From: Franzmannia qiaohouensis
Lineage (GTDB): Bacteria > Pseudomonadota > Gammaproteobacteria > Pseudomonadales > Halomonadaceae
Length of the DNA stretch: 64,000 bases
Direction: 5' to 3'
Assembly (NCBI RefSeq): GCF_031451695.1
Contig: NZ_JARWAM010000012.1
Location: 77,015-141,014, forward strand
Every line of letters begins with the position of its first letter. Within the stretch, counting starts at the first letter, position 1. Positions 26,678 to 35,044 of this stretch are shown piece by piece. Position numbers and translations under genes: made by a program. Below the pieces are notes generated by a model. It saw only the letters and a program-made list of their open reading frames with translations, searched no databases and had not been told where the DNA came from.

Positions 26678-26821
26678 TTAGGAGCCCGGCTTGTTGGCGG
26701 TGCCGTCTGAACCCCCAGGGGTGTCTGCGAGCGGCAGGCCACCTGACTCGGTGATGTCTTTCAGAGCGCCCAGCTCCTGAACGGAAGGGCTAGCATAGGG
26801 CTTGCGATCCATCTGGGTCAT
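26678..26821 (-). CDS. Lasso peptide precursor A3
   Basis: A 47-residue peptide. The ATG at 26821 is chosen because AAGGA lies 7 bases before it; an in-frame ATG at 26830 abuts the same site and cannot use it. Leader PYASPSVQELG then ALKDIT gives the shared signature with Thr24 at -2. The predicted 22-residue core begins SGGLPLAD, so a Ser1-Asp8 ring, and ends GTANKPGS. If cleavage were one residue later, Gly1-Asp7 would also be a legal lasso ring, so the exact N-terminus needs measurement. It lies between the cyclase and B1 genes. Confidence 0.88.
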   Translation of the reverse strand: MTQMDRKPYASPSVQELGALKDITESGGLPLADTPGGSDGTANKPGS

Positions 26822-26859
26822 AATGTTCATCCTTTAGTTGCGTTGCCGGATTGAATGGC

Positions 26860-26880
26860 AACCCCTCCAGTATAGCGAGT
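26860..26880 (-). promoter_or_regulatory. Putative promoter of precursor A3
   Basis: The - strand carries TATACT (complement of 26869-26874), about 48 bp before the A3 start, without a good -35 box. A small inverted repeat GTTGCC...GGCAAC lies in the resulting leader. It would let A3 be transcribed apart from the cyclase operon. Confidence 0.4.
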
Positions 26881-26916
26881 GGTTGGATACTCATCTACTT
26901 ATTTTTTTACACAAAG

Positions 26917-28854
26917 TTACTCATTTTCTTCGTCCGCATAGCGGATGAAGGTTCCCACCGACAGCCCTCTCAGCAGCTTGTAACGGTAGCGCCTCTCTAT
27001 CTCTGGGGAGGCCCATCCCCCCTTTGGCCACTCATCCAGGGCCTGTTGCAGCGCGTCAAGGTCCAAAAAGTGGCTAGCACTGCCATGCGCCTTGAGCCGC
27101 TCGAGTTCTGCACGCAGTTCGGGAATGGCTTGCTCGGTTTGCTCGTACCAGTCGGCGGCCTGCAGGCCGCGTGTCTTGGCATGCAGAATCTCGTCAGGAA
27201 GCACGTCTGCCATCAGCTTCTTGAGGAGCGACTGTGGCTCGCCGTCTTTCAGATACTGGGAATCGGGCACTGCCAGACAAAACTCCATGAGACGCACGTC
27301 GGCGGTGGGGTCGCGATACTCGACGCCGTCAACGTTGGCGGCAGCATTGTACTCACCGGTGTCGGTGAGGTAGAGCACGTCGATGCGGTGCTGTCGGCCA
27401 TTGGCGGGAGGCTGGTAGGTCAGGTCAAAATCCAGCTCACTGGCACGCTTGCGTGTATTCAGGTTGCGCGACAGTCGGGGACTGACGGCAGAGTGGTTGC
27501 TGAGCTCCCACGCCCGATTGCGATACTTTTCGAATGCCTGCCACAGCGGGCGGGGGAGTAGCGGGGCAGTGGAGAACTTAACCATCTGGCGCCATGTCAT
27601 GGTGGGGTACTGGCGCTTCATCTCCTTGTAGACCCGCCATAGGGTCGGCCAACGGCCAGTGCGTAGCAGCTGCGGTAGATAGGGCATGCCGTCATAGGAG
27701 ATGCCCATATTGCCCTTGTCGCCGCACAACAGCGCTTTGACACCGCGCCTGGCGGCGTCCTCCCGAATGGCTGCCGCCCAGGCCACGTTACAGGCGTTGA
27801 GTGGCGCTCGATCCAGCATCTCTGTGGTCTCGTGGAGGTTATCCAGTGGGGAGGTGCCGTCGGTACGGATCAAGACATGTTCGACGTTGCTGAATCGATC
27901 GGCGACCTTGCGTGCCGCTGGGCCTTCATCGGCATGGCGGCCGCTGGGCACTGGGCCGTCGAAGTTTTCACGCGGTACGGCGGTGTAGGCGATGAGCGGC
28001 TTGTGCTGCTGGGCTAATTGCTGGGCGGCGAAGGCAGTGACGGTCGTACTGTCTTTCCCAGAGCTCAGGTGTGTGGCAACGGGTCCAACGGCACGCAGTC
28101 GACAGGCCACCGCGCGATTCAAGTGTTCACGCAGGGCGTCCACATACGCCTCATCGCTCTCGAGGTGAATCTCGTAGTCGGGATCGAACTGGTGATAGCG
28201 CTGTGCGCTGAGGCGCTCATCTTCGAGCAGCACGGTATGCCCAGGCTCAACGCGATACACGTCCTTGAAGAAGGAGGCCGGTCCTGTCATGGGCAGCATG
28301 CACAGGTAATCATGCAGCTGCTCTTCACAGATCGCCTTGCTTAGCCCGGGGATGGCGAAGAGTGCCTTGGGCATGGTGGCGAAGGCGAACAGGTCGTGCC
28401 GCTTATACCAGAACAGCGGGCGGTTACCCAGTGGGTCGCGTGCCAGCCACAGTCGCTTGCGCTTGGGCTGCCAGCATGCCAGAGCAAAGTCTCCGAGCAG
28501 GTGCTTCGGGGTGTCCATGCCCCAGTGCCGACAAGCGTGCAGGGCCAGATCGCTGTCGGCCATCAAGGCGAGTTCCGAGGTTGCTATTTCAAGTGCCGTG
28601 GCAAGCTCGTCGCGGTTGTCCAGACGACCGTCGAACACCACCACCATGTCCGATGCAGCATCCACCAGCGGCTGGTGGTCCAGGCTATCCTCCGGCGTCG
28701 TGCGAAGCAGGGTGCGCAGCATGCCGCTGGCGCCTTGCTGCCATGCATGCTGGGCATCCCGCCCGTAAGGTGTCAGCAGTACCTGCATCCGATGCAGTGT
28801 GTCGCGGTCGATGGCTTGACCGTCGAGTTGTAGCAGGCCTGCTATGGCACTCAT
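26917..28854 (-). CDS. Lasso cyclase C1 (asparagine synthetase homologue)
   Basis: A 645-residue protein with an inactive N-terminal glutaminase-like domain (MSAIAGLLQLDG, no Cys2) and a C-terminal synthetase domain. The pyrophosphatase-loop motif is LSSGKDSTT near residue 263-271, a variant of SGGxDSS seen in other lasso cyclases. It adenylates the Asp8 side chain and closes the ring onto the core N-terminus. Its ATGA start overlaps the end of the CobT-like gene by 4 bp, so it is translated with the CobS/CobT-like pair. A3 follows after 95 bp. Confidence 0.92.
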   Translation of the reverse strand: MSAIAGLLQLDGQAIDRDTLHRMQVLLTPYGRDAQHAWQQGASGMLRTLLRTTPEDSLDHQPLVDAASDMVVVFDGRLDNRDELATALEIATSELALMADSDLALHACRHWGMDTPKHLLGDFALACWQPKRKRLWLARDPLGNRPLFWYKRHDLFAFATMPKALFAIPGLSKAICEEQLHDYLCMLPMTGPASFFKDVYRVEPGHTVLLEDERLSAQRYHQFDPDYEIHLESDEAYVDALREHLNRAVACRLRAVGPVATHLSSGKDSTTVTAFAAQQLAQQHKPLIAYTAVPRENFDGPVPSGRHADEGPAARKVADRFSNVEHVLIRTDGTSPLDNLHETTEMLDRAPLNACNVAWAAAIREDAARRGVKALLCGDKGNMGISYDGMPYLPQLLRTGRWPTLWRVYKEMKRQYPTMTWRQMVKFSTAPLLPRPLWQAFEKYRNRAWELSNHSAVSPRLSRNLNTRKRASELDFDLTYQPPANGRQHRIDVLYLTDTGEYNAAANVDGVEYRDPTADVRLMEFCLAVPDSQYLKDGEPQSLLKKLMADVLPDEILHAKTRGLQAADWYEQTEQAIPELRAELERLKAHGSASHFLDLDALQQALDEWPKGGWASPEIERRYRYKLLRGLSVGTFIRYADEENE

Positions 28855-30533
28855 GAGCGTGTCTCATCTTGCACAGCGTGGGTAAGAAGATCGCCGAGCC
28901 GCTCGAACAGCGATTCGGCGACCGCTTCCGGCCGGCGCACGGTCAGCGCCTGACGATAGAAGCGTGCGACATCCTGGCCGGTGCCGATGGCCGCCAGGCT
29001 GATCGCGCTCTGGTCGATCTCCTGGATGACGCGCCTGAGGTGTTGCTCGAGGAACTCTCGGCCATTGGCCTGAGCCGTTGCCTTGTCGTAGGGCGCGCCG
29101 TCGGAGAGTACGATCAGCACCTTGCGCGGTTGTGGCTGACGAATCAGGCGTTTGGCTGCCCAGTAGAGAGCTTCACCGTCGATGTTCTCGTGACCCAGCT
29201 CATCGCGTAGCAACAGCCCCAGGTGCTGGCGGGCGCGACGCCATGGCTGCTCTGGCGTTTTATAGATGATATGGCGAACGGCATTCAGCCGCCCCGGTAT
29301 CTCCAAGCTTGGGCCGGCCTGCCACTGCTGGGCCAGGGGATTGTCGGCACTGAAGCGCGTCGTGAACCCCAGTACTTCGCAACGTATCTTGCACAGCTCC
29401 AGGGTATGCACCGCGAGGTCGATCGCGATCGCCGCGATGCGTCTGCGTTCGCCCCGCATGGAGCCGGATTGATCTACCAGCAGCGTCACGCAGGCCTCGG
29501 GCACTGGGGCTTGCTGTTCGACGCGAAACACCCGTCGGCTTGGGTTGTCGCCAATCAGCCTGGCCAGGCGGCGGCTGTCGAGCCGTCCCTCATCCTGATC
29601 GAACGACCAGTGGCGTAGACGTGCCGCCATCAGGCGTCGCTGCAGGCGATGCGCCAACTGGCGGAGCCGCCTGCGGTCTGGCATGTCCAGCTGCTTCAGG
29701 GCGATGGCATCATCACTGCGATACCAGAAGCTCGCTGGCTGTTGCTCGTCCCAGGCACGCGAGTACACCGCATAGCCTTGCTGGCGGTCGTCGCGTTCGT
29801 TTTGCTCGTCCTCCATCGTTTGAACATCGTGGGGGCGACCCGCAGCGGTGAGTTCGGCGTCAGGGTCCTCCTCTGCAGAGCCATGCCGAGAATTGCCGTG
29901 TAGCGTTAGCTGGGGTGGGTGGCTGTCAGCGTAGTAACGGGCAAGACGCTTCACGATGGGCGTGACAGACTCACTGAAGGCGCGGCTGTCCTCCAGGTGG
30001 TGCGAGGCCGCACTAAGCGCATGCAAGATATCGCTATCCTGCAAATTCTCCAGCGGCGAACCTTGTTGGTTGCCCGCCGCGCCGGGCGCAAGCAGTTTTT
30101 TCAGCCACGAGGGGCGAGAGACTGGCTGGACTGGAGGGGCTTGAAGAATCGTTGGGGGATGCTGGGGTTGCCCAGCAAGGAGAGTGCGTGAGGCCCGGTA
30201 GAGGGCGGCCATGGCGCTGTCGTCGGGTGCCGTTAGTTCGGCATGCATCAGGTTACTGGCCATGCCGGGGAGGTGGCGTGAGGCTAGCGTCTCGACTCGC
30301 GCTCGCTCGATTAGGGCGTACCAGCCCCACTCCTGCTCGCTGAACGCGTTGTCCTGGTCGGGATCGTGCCAGCGACGCCATGCTGCCAGGGCATCTGCTT
30401 CGCCACGACTGAGGGTGTTGCAAGGAGAGGCTACGCCCAGTGGCTGAACGGACGAGTGACCAGCAGCGTAGGTGCGCGTCCACGCAGTGATCAGCTCTGA
30501 AGCACGACTGGGATCAATAGATGCCTGAGACAT
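28851..30533 (-). CDS. CobT-like VWA protein
   Basis: A 560-residue homologue of the aerobic cobaltochelatase subunit CobT. The C-terminal third is a VWA domain with metal-binding DQSGSM at residues 354-359 and VLSDGAPYDKATAQ, a CobT hallmark. The middle part (about 215-250) is Asp/Glu-rich and low in complexity, as in CobT. It overlaps the CobS-like gene by 20 bp and the lasso cyclase gene by 4 bp. No cobN is in the window, so a role in cobalamin synthesis is not supported by context. It may instead form an AAA+/VWA machine used in peptide maturation or immunity (inference). Confidence 0.82.
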   Translation of the reverse strand: MSQASIDPSRASELITAWTRTYAAGHSSVQPLGVASPCNTLSRGEADALAAWRRWHDPDQDNAFSEQEWGWYALIERARVETLASRHLPGMASNLMHAELTAPDDSAMAALYRASRTLLAGQPQHPPTILQAPPVQPVSRPSWLKKLLAPGAAGNQQGSPLENLQDSDILHALSAASHHLEDSRAFSESVTPIVKRLARYYADSHPPQLTLHGNSRHGSAEEDPDAELTAAGRPHDVQTMEDEQNERDDRQQGYAVYSRAWDEQQPASFWYRSDDAIALKQLDMPDRRRLRQLAHRLQRRLMAARLRHWSFDQDEGRLDSRRLARLIGDNPSRRVFRVEQQAPVPEACVTLLVDQSGSMRGERRRIAAIAIDLAVHTLELCKIRCEVLGFTTRFSADNPLAQQWQAGPSLEIPGRLNAVRHIIYKTPEQPWRRARQHLGLLLRDELGHENIDGEALYWAAKRLIRQPQPRKVLIVLSDGAPYDKATAQANGREFLEQHLRRVIQEIDQSAISLAAIGTGQDVARFYRQALTVRRPEAVAESLFERLGDLLTHAVQDETRS

Positions 30534-31494
30534 GGGCCGTGCCCTGCAGTAACTCAGCGTCGAAACAGCGCTGGTAGAGTTCAGCGACCAGCGGGCGCTC
30601 GGTGTCGTCGCAGCGGTTAACGAAGGCCAGTCGCAGCGCTTCTTCTGTGTCGTCGATGAGCGTGATATTTTCTCCCCAGGAGACCAGTGTGCGCAGCGAA
30701 AGCAGCGAAGAAAGATCGCCCTGTTGGAAGGCCCTGCGAGTCAGCCCGGCGAAGGTCACCATGCGCTCGACGATGGTCGCCTCAAGATCGGGTAGTCGGG
30801 CCTTGAGTATTTCCTGCTCTTGGGCGGGGGGCATATAGCCGAGCTCCGACACCACATGCCAACGATCCATCTGTGCCTGGTTGAGAGCCTGGGTGCCGGC
30901 ATAGAGGCCCGTGGCGTCGCCTTGCCCAGCCGTATTGGCCGTGGCAAACAGGCGAAATGCCGGATGCGGGGTAATCACCCGATTCTGGTCGAGCAGGGTG
31001 AGGCGCCCGTGGCTTTCGAGCAGGCGCTGTATGACGAACATGACGTCGGGGCGGCCGGCATCGTATTCATCGAAGACGATCGCAACGGGCCTCTCCAGGG
31101 CCCAGACCAGGATGCCCGGGACGAACTCGGTGACCTGCTTGCCGTCGCGGATCACAACCATGTCACGGCCAATCAGGTCGGCACGGGTGATGTGTCCATC
31201 GAGATTGATGCGGATACAGGGCCAATTGAGTCGCGCGGCTACCTGTTCGATATGCGATGACTTGCCGCTCCCGTGGGGGCCATGCAGGTATACGCGTCGA
31301 TTGTGGGTAAAGCCCATGAGTATGGCTTTCGTGACGTCTGGCATGAAGCGGAACGCAGGGTCGAGTTCCGGCACGTGTTCGTCGGGGTCACTGAATGCGG
31401 GAACGGGCCACGGCAAGTGCAGCTGGAACGTATGCTCGGTATCGCAGAATGAGTCTGGGCTCGAAGGGGCGTCGTTCATGGCCGCGCAAAGCAT
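30514..31494 (-). CDS. CobS-like AAA+ ATPase
   Basis: A 326-residue MoxR-type AAA+ protein that is strikingly CobS-like: Walker A GPHGSGKSS at 72-80, then HIEQVAARLNWPCIRINLD, Walker B VFDEYDAGRPDVMFVIQR and HPAFRLFATANTAG. With the VWA partner it should form a ring-shaped ATPase that remodels or loads metal into a client. Two starts are possible: ATG at 31494, directly after AGGA, or ATG at 31479. It is the first gene of the - strand operon leading to the lasso cyclase and precursor A3. Confidence 0.85.
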   Translation of the reverse strand: MLCAAMNDAPSSPDSFCDTEHTFQLHLPWPVPAFSDPDEHVPELDPAFRFMPDVTKAILMGFTHNRRVYLHGPHGSGKSSHIEQVAARLNWPCIRINLDGHITRADLIGRDMVVIRDGKQVTEFVPGILVWALERPVAIVFDEYDAGRPDVMFVIQRLLESHGRLTLLDQNRVITPHPAFRLFATANTAGQGDATGLYAGTQALNQAQMDRWHVVSELGYMPPAQEQEILKARLPDLEATIVERMVTFAGLTRRAFQQGDLSSLLSLRTLVSWGENITLIDDTEEALRLAFVNRCDDTERPLVAELYQRCFDAELLQGTAHVSGIY

Positions 31495-31971
31495 TCCTTG
31501 TTTGAGAACGTGAGTATCGTGCCATCCAATGGCACGCCAGGCGTTCGGTTGACGATGAATCTAACCTAGCAGAATGGCTGACATGGGAGCAATGCTGTCA
31601 GCGAAAAATGTGTTTTTATGTTAATGATGGCGGGGCGAAGTCTGCTCGCGGCAATCGGTGTGAAAGCAGTTCCTACCCGTGAGCCCGGTGATGATGCGGG
31701 ATGTGGCGGCCATGGGGAGCTGTCCGTCGCATGACTGGCGGGCTGTTATTTTGTCACTAGACTGTTAATATTACTGCCGTAGGCAGCCCCCGCTGGCATC
31801 GTTTGTCGCACGTGGGCAGCATTCCTGCAATACGCAGGAACGCTAGGCGCGTCTAGCTTGCGACGCGATGAGATCTCGTACCAGGGAAGCACGAAAAATA
31901 ATGCAAGTCTTTGATAAAAAGGCGCAAATATGGCTGAAAGTTGGCGCCAAAGTCAGTAAGGGACGCTCGTC
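31495..31971. other. Divergent intergenic region between CobS-like and nucleotidyltransferase genes
   Basis: This 477-bp region holds the start points of the two divergent transcription units. I see no coding frame. A 7-bp hairpin (TTCCTGC-AATAC-GCAGGAA, about 31822-31840) and several AT-rich patches near 31750 and 31900 are present, but no convincing -35/-10 pair can be fixed by eye. Confidence 0.4.
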
Positions 31972-33174
31972 ATGACAGTTACGCTCAACGCGCCGACTCA
32001 GTTGGATCCTTGTTTACGGTTGTTGATACTCCTCGCACGGCTGCAGCTCACGGAGGCCCAGCGCCTTGCTGCGCTCGCGCTCTGTGAGGAAATCGAGGAC
32101 TGGGAGCAGTTTACACACCGGGCCCAGGAGCGATTCGTGCTGCCGCTGGTGTATCGCCACCTGCGCAAGCTCACGCCACCGTCGCTGCCCGAAGCACAGC
32201 TCGATCTGATGAAGCTGCACTCCCTCAGCGTTCTGCAATACAACATGAATGTGACGGCGGCGCTGCGTGACCTGGTCAAGGACCTGCTGCAGCCCCTGGA
32301 GCTCCAGCATGTGTTCTTCAAGGGACCGACGCTGGCCGAGCGGTATTATGACGAGCCGGCCATGCGCTTCTGCCAGGATATCGATGTGCTGGTGCCTCGC
32401 GAGCGCATGGCCGAGTTACTGGAGCATGCGTTGAGTCAGGGGTATTCCCCGCTCGACCCTGCGGCGCTGGAGAGTGATGCGACCAGCCTGGCATTCGTCT
32501 CGCGGGTGCAGAAGGTCATTACGCTGGTGTCACCGCGGCGGATCGCCATCGAGTTTCATCAGCGCATCGACAACATCGGCTCGATCTACGATTCTCGCCA
32601 GGTGTTGGCCATGGCCGAGCCGATGCGCCTTGGTAGCCGCTACATATCGGTGATGCCGACCGCAGAGCTGTTCGTCTATATCTGCTGGCATCACACCAAG
32701 CACTACTGGTCCCACTTGCACTGGCTGGTCGACATGGACGCCATCCAGCGCCACCCCAGTTTCGATCTCAAGGCCGTCATGGCGTGTGCAGACCGACGTA
32801 ACCTTCGCGCCACCGTGGAGGCCTCCCTGGAGCTGTTCAATACCCTGGCAGACCCCGAGCTATGGGAAGGCAAGGCGCTATCGGACAATGGCAGGGAGAT
32901 GCTGGCCATGTCATTGAAAGCCATGCAGGGCGACCACCAGGTCGAGCTTGCCATGCGCCGCCAGAAGGCCACGCCAGACTTCTCGTTCAGCTGGCAAACC
33001 AACGCACGGCAATGGTTGCGCTGGAAACTGCTGGGTTGGACGCGCCTGTTCCGGCCTAGCTATGCTGACTACCAGAGTTGGCCGTTACCCCAAGGGTGGC
33101 AGTGGCTCTATCGAGTCACCCGCCCGTTTCGCGAATCCTATGTGCGCATCACCTCCGGAAGCACCCATAAATGA
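31972..33174 (+). CDS. Nucleotidyltransferase-like protein of lasso clusters
   Basis: A 400-residue protein of the uncharacterised nucleotidyltransferase family (NTP_transf_5). The signature is HVFFKGPTLAERYYDEPAMRFCQDIDVLVPRERM, with the acidic pair QDIDVLV. Homologues recur in lasso clusters that have an HprK-like kinase, where they may nucleotidylate or extend a phosphate on the peptide; their reaction is not settled. The start is supported by AAGGGA about 8 bp upstream. The gene is followed after 22 bp by the exporter gene. Confidence 0.8.
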   Translation: MTVTLNAPTQLDPCLRLLILLARLQLTEAQRLAALALCEEIEDWEQFTHRAQERFVLPLVYRHLRKLTPPSLPEAQLDLMKLHSLSVLQYNMNVTAALRDLVKDLLQPLELQHVFFKGPTLAERYYDEPAMRFCQDIDVLVPRERMAELLEHALSQGYSPLDPAALESDATSLAFVSRVQKVITLVSPRRIAIEFHQRIDNIGSIYDSRQVLAMAEPMRLGSRYISVMPTAELFVYICWHHTKHYWSHLHWLVDMDAIQRHPSFDLKAVMACADRRNLRATVEASLELFNTLADPELWEGKALSDNGREMLAMSLKAMQGDHQVELAMRRQKATPDFSFSWQTNARQWLRWKLLGWTRLFRPSYADYQSWPLPQGWQWLYRVTRPFRESYVRITSGSTHK

Positions 33175-33196
33175 ACCTGTCTGATGGCGGCCAACC

Positions 33197-35029
33197 ATGA
33201 TCCAGACCGATAAGCTGCTTGCTCCTGTGCTGACCTTGCGGCGCATCCTGCCCATGCTGTGGAAGAGCAGCCGCAAGTGGACGGTGCTTAGTACCTTGCT
33301 GATGGCGCTGGAGGTGGTGTTTGGTCTGGCGGTGCTGTATCTCCTCAAGCAGCTGGTAGACGTCGTTACCCAGATGCTCGGCAGTGAGGGTGAACCCGGC
33401 GGGCTGTCGCATGTACTGCTCTATGTCGCGTTGACCGGTGCGAGCACTGTCGCTTTCATCGCTGCGCGAAGCCTGTCGGGGTTGGCCCGTGAAGCCCAGG
33501 GCATGATGGTAGCTGACTACGTCGACCGCGAAGTGCATTCACGCGCTGTGCGAGCCGACCTGGCATTCTACGAAAGCCCGCGCTATCACGATACGCTGGA
33601 GCGGGCACGTCAGTCCGGCAACCAGCGGCCGGCCCAGGTGGCCAGTAACCTCATGATGCTGGGCAAGAACAGCCTGATGCTGGCGGCCGTGGTGGTGCTG
33701 ATCATGACCATCAACTGGCTGCTGCTGCCGGTCCTGTTGATTGCCATCGTGCCGGCCTTGCTAGTGCGCATCTACTTTACGCGCTACCTGTATGAGTGGC
33801 AGCGGCGGCGCACGCAGATGGAACGTCGCGCAGCCTACCTTGACTGGCTGATGACCTCCGACATCAACGCCAAGGAGCTGCGTCTCAATCAGCTGGGCGA
33901 CTACCTTCGCGACCAGTACTCCAAGCTGCGCGGTACCATTCGCGGCGAGAAGCTTGCGATCACCAAGCGGCGCACCAGTGTCGAGATGGTGGTGGCCAGC
34001 ATTGCCTCGGTGGCTTTTTTCGGCTCGCTGGGCTTCCTTGCCTGGCAAACCGCCGAAGGGCGCAACAGCGTTGGCGACCTGGTGCTGTTCCTGCTGATCT
34101 TCCAGCGCGCACAGTCGATGGGACAGGAGCTGGTTCAGCAGCTCTCCAAGCTTTACGAGGACCATCTCTACGTCGGCTTGCTGTTCGAGTTTCTGGATAT
34201 CCGGCCTGCCATTGCCGAGCCTGAAGTGCCACGCGAGGTCCCCGCTGAGCCCCGTGAAGGGGTGTGCTTCGAGAACGTGGGATTCTGCTACCCCGGCACC
34301 GATAGCCAGGTACTGCACAATATCGACCTGACCATTCGCCCAGGGCAGATCGTGGCGTTGGTCGGCGCCAACGGGTCGGGCAAGACGTCGCTGATCAAGC
34401 TGCTATGTCGGCTTTACGATCCGACCTCGGGACGCATTACACTCGATGGCATCGATGTGCGTGAGTTTGGTATCGAAGATTATCGCCGTGTTTTCAGTGT
34501 GATTTTTCAAGACTACACACACTATGCGACCAGCGTGCGTGACAATATCCGCTTTGGCGATATTCGCGAGCCGGAAGACACGCCCGCCGTAAGAGCCGCG
34601 GCCATCAATGCCGGAGCGGCGCCCTTCATCGAGAACCTCAAGCGGCAGTACGATACCCCGCTGACCCGAATGTTCGATGACGGCCAGGAACTGAGCATCG
34701 GCCAGTGGCAGAAAATCGCCTTGGCCCGGGCGTTCATGCACCGCTCAAACGTCATCATCCTCGATGAGCCCACCAGCGCGCTGGACCCGGGGGCAGAATT
34801 CGAACTGTTCGAGAACTTCCGCGAGCGGATCGACCACCGTGCGGCACTGGTCATCAGCCACCGCCTCTCGACCGTCAGAATGGCCGACTACATCTATGTG
34901 ATGGACAAGGGGGTGATCTGTGAAGCCGGCACCCACGATGAACTGATCAAGCGTCAAGGTATCTACTGTGAGCTGTTCAGGCGTCAGGCGCACCACTACC
35001 GAGAGGTCGATGCTGAAGAGACCCCCTGA
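33197..35029 (+). CDS. ABC exporter of the lasso locus
   Basis: A 610-residue half-transporter with an N-terminal six-helix membrane domain (residues about 20-330) and a C-terminal ATPase: Walker A GANGSGKTS near 390, signature LSIGQWQKIALARA near 500, Walker B VIILDEPTSALDPG and the switch His in LVISHRLSTV. It is of the D-protein kind that exports lasso peptides and gives self-immunity. It lacks a peptidase domain, so leader removal must rely on B2. It has no other candidate cargo in the neighbourhood. Confidence 0.87.
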   Translation: MIQTDKLLAPVLTLRRILPMLWKSSRKWTVLSTLLMALEVVFGLAVLYLLKQLVDVVTQMLGSEGEPGGLSHVLLYVALTGASTVAFIAARSLSGLAREAQGMMVADYVDREVHSRAVRADLAFYESPRYHDTLERARQSGNQRPAQVASNLMMLGKNSLMLAAVVVLIMTINWLLLPVLLIAIVPALLVRIYFTRYLYEWQRRRTQMERRAAYLDWLMTSDINAKELRLNQLGDYLRDQYSKLRGTIRGEKLAITKRRTSVEMVVASIASVAFFGSLGFLAWQTAEGRNSVGDLVLFLLIFQRAQSMGQELVQQLSKLYEDHLYVGLLFEFLDIRPAIAEPEVPREVPAEPREGVCFENVGFCYPGTDSQVLHNIDLTIRPGQIVALVGANGSGKTSLIKLLCRLYDPTSGRITLDGIDVREFGIEDYRRVFSVIFQDYTHYATSVRDNIRFGDIREPEDTPAVRAAAINAGAAPFIENLKRQYDTPLTRMFDDGQELSIGQWQKIALARAFMHRSNVIILDEPTSALDPGAEFELFENFRERIDHRAALVISHRLSTVRMADYIYVMDKGVICEAGTHDELIKRQGIYCELFRRQAHHYREVDAEETP

Positions 35030-35044
35030 TCGATTTAGGCTGAC

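Noticed and set aside
28851..31494. A cobalamin biosynthesis operon
   Set aside because: The proteins are CobS/CobT-like, but no cobN or any other cobalamin gene is nearby and the genes overlap a lasso cyclase gene, so I do not assign a cobalamin role from this window.
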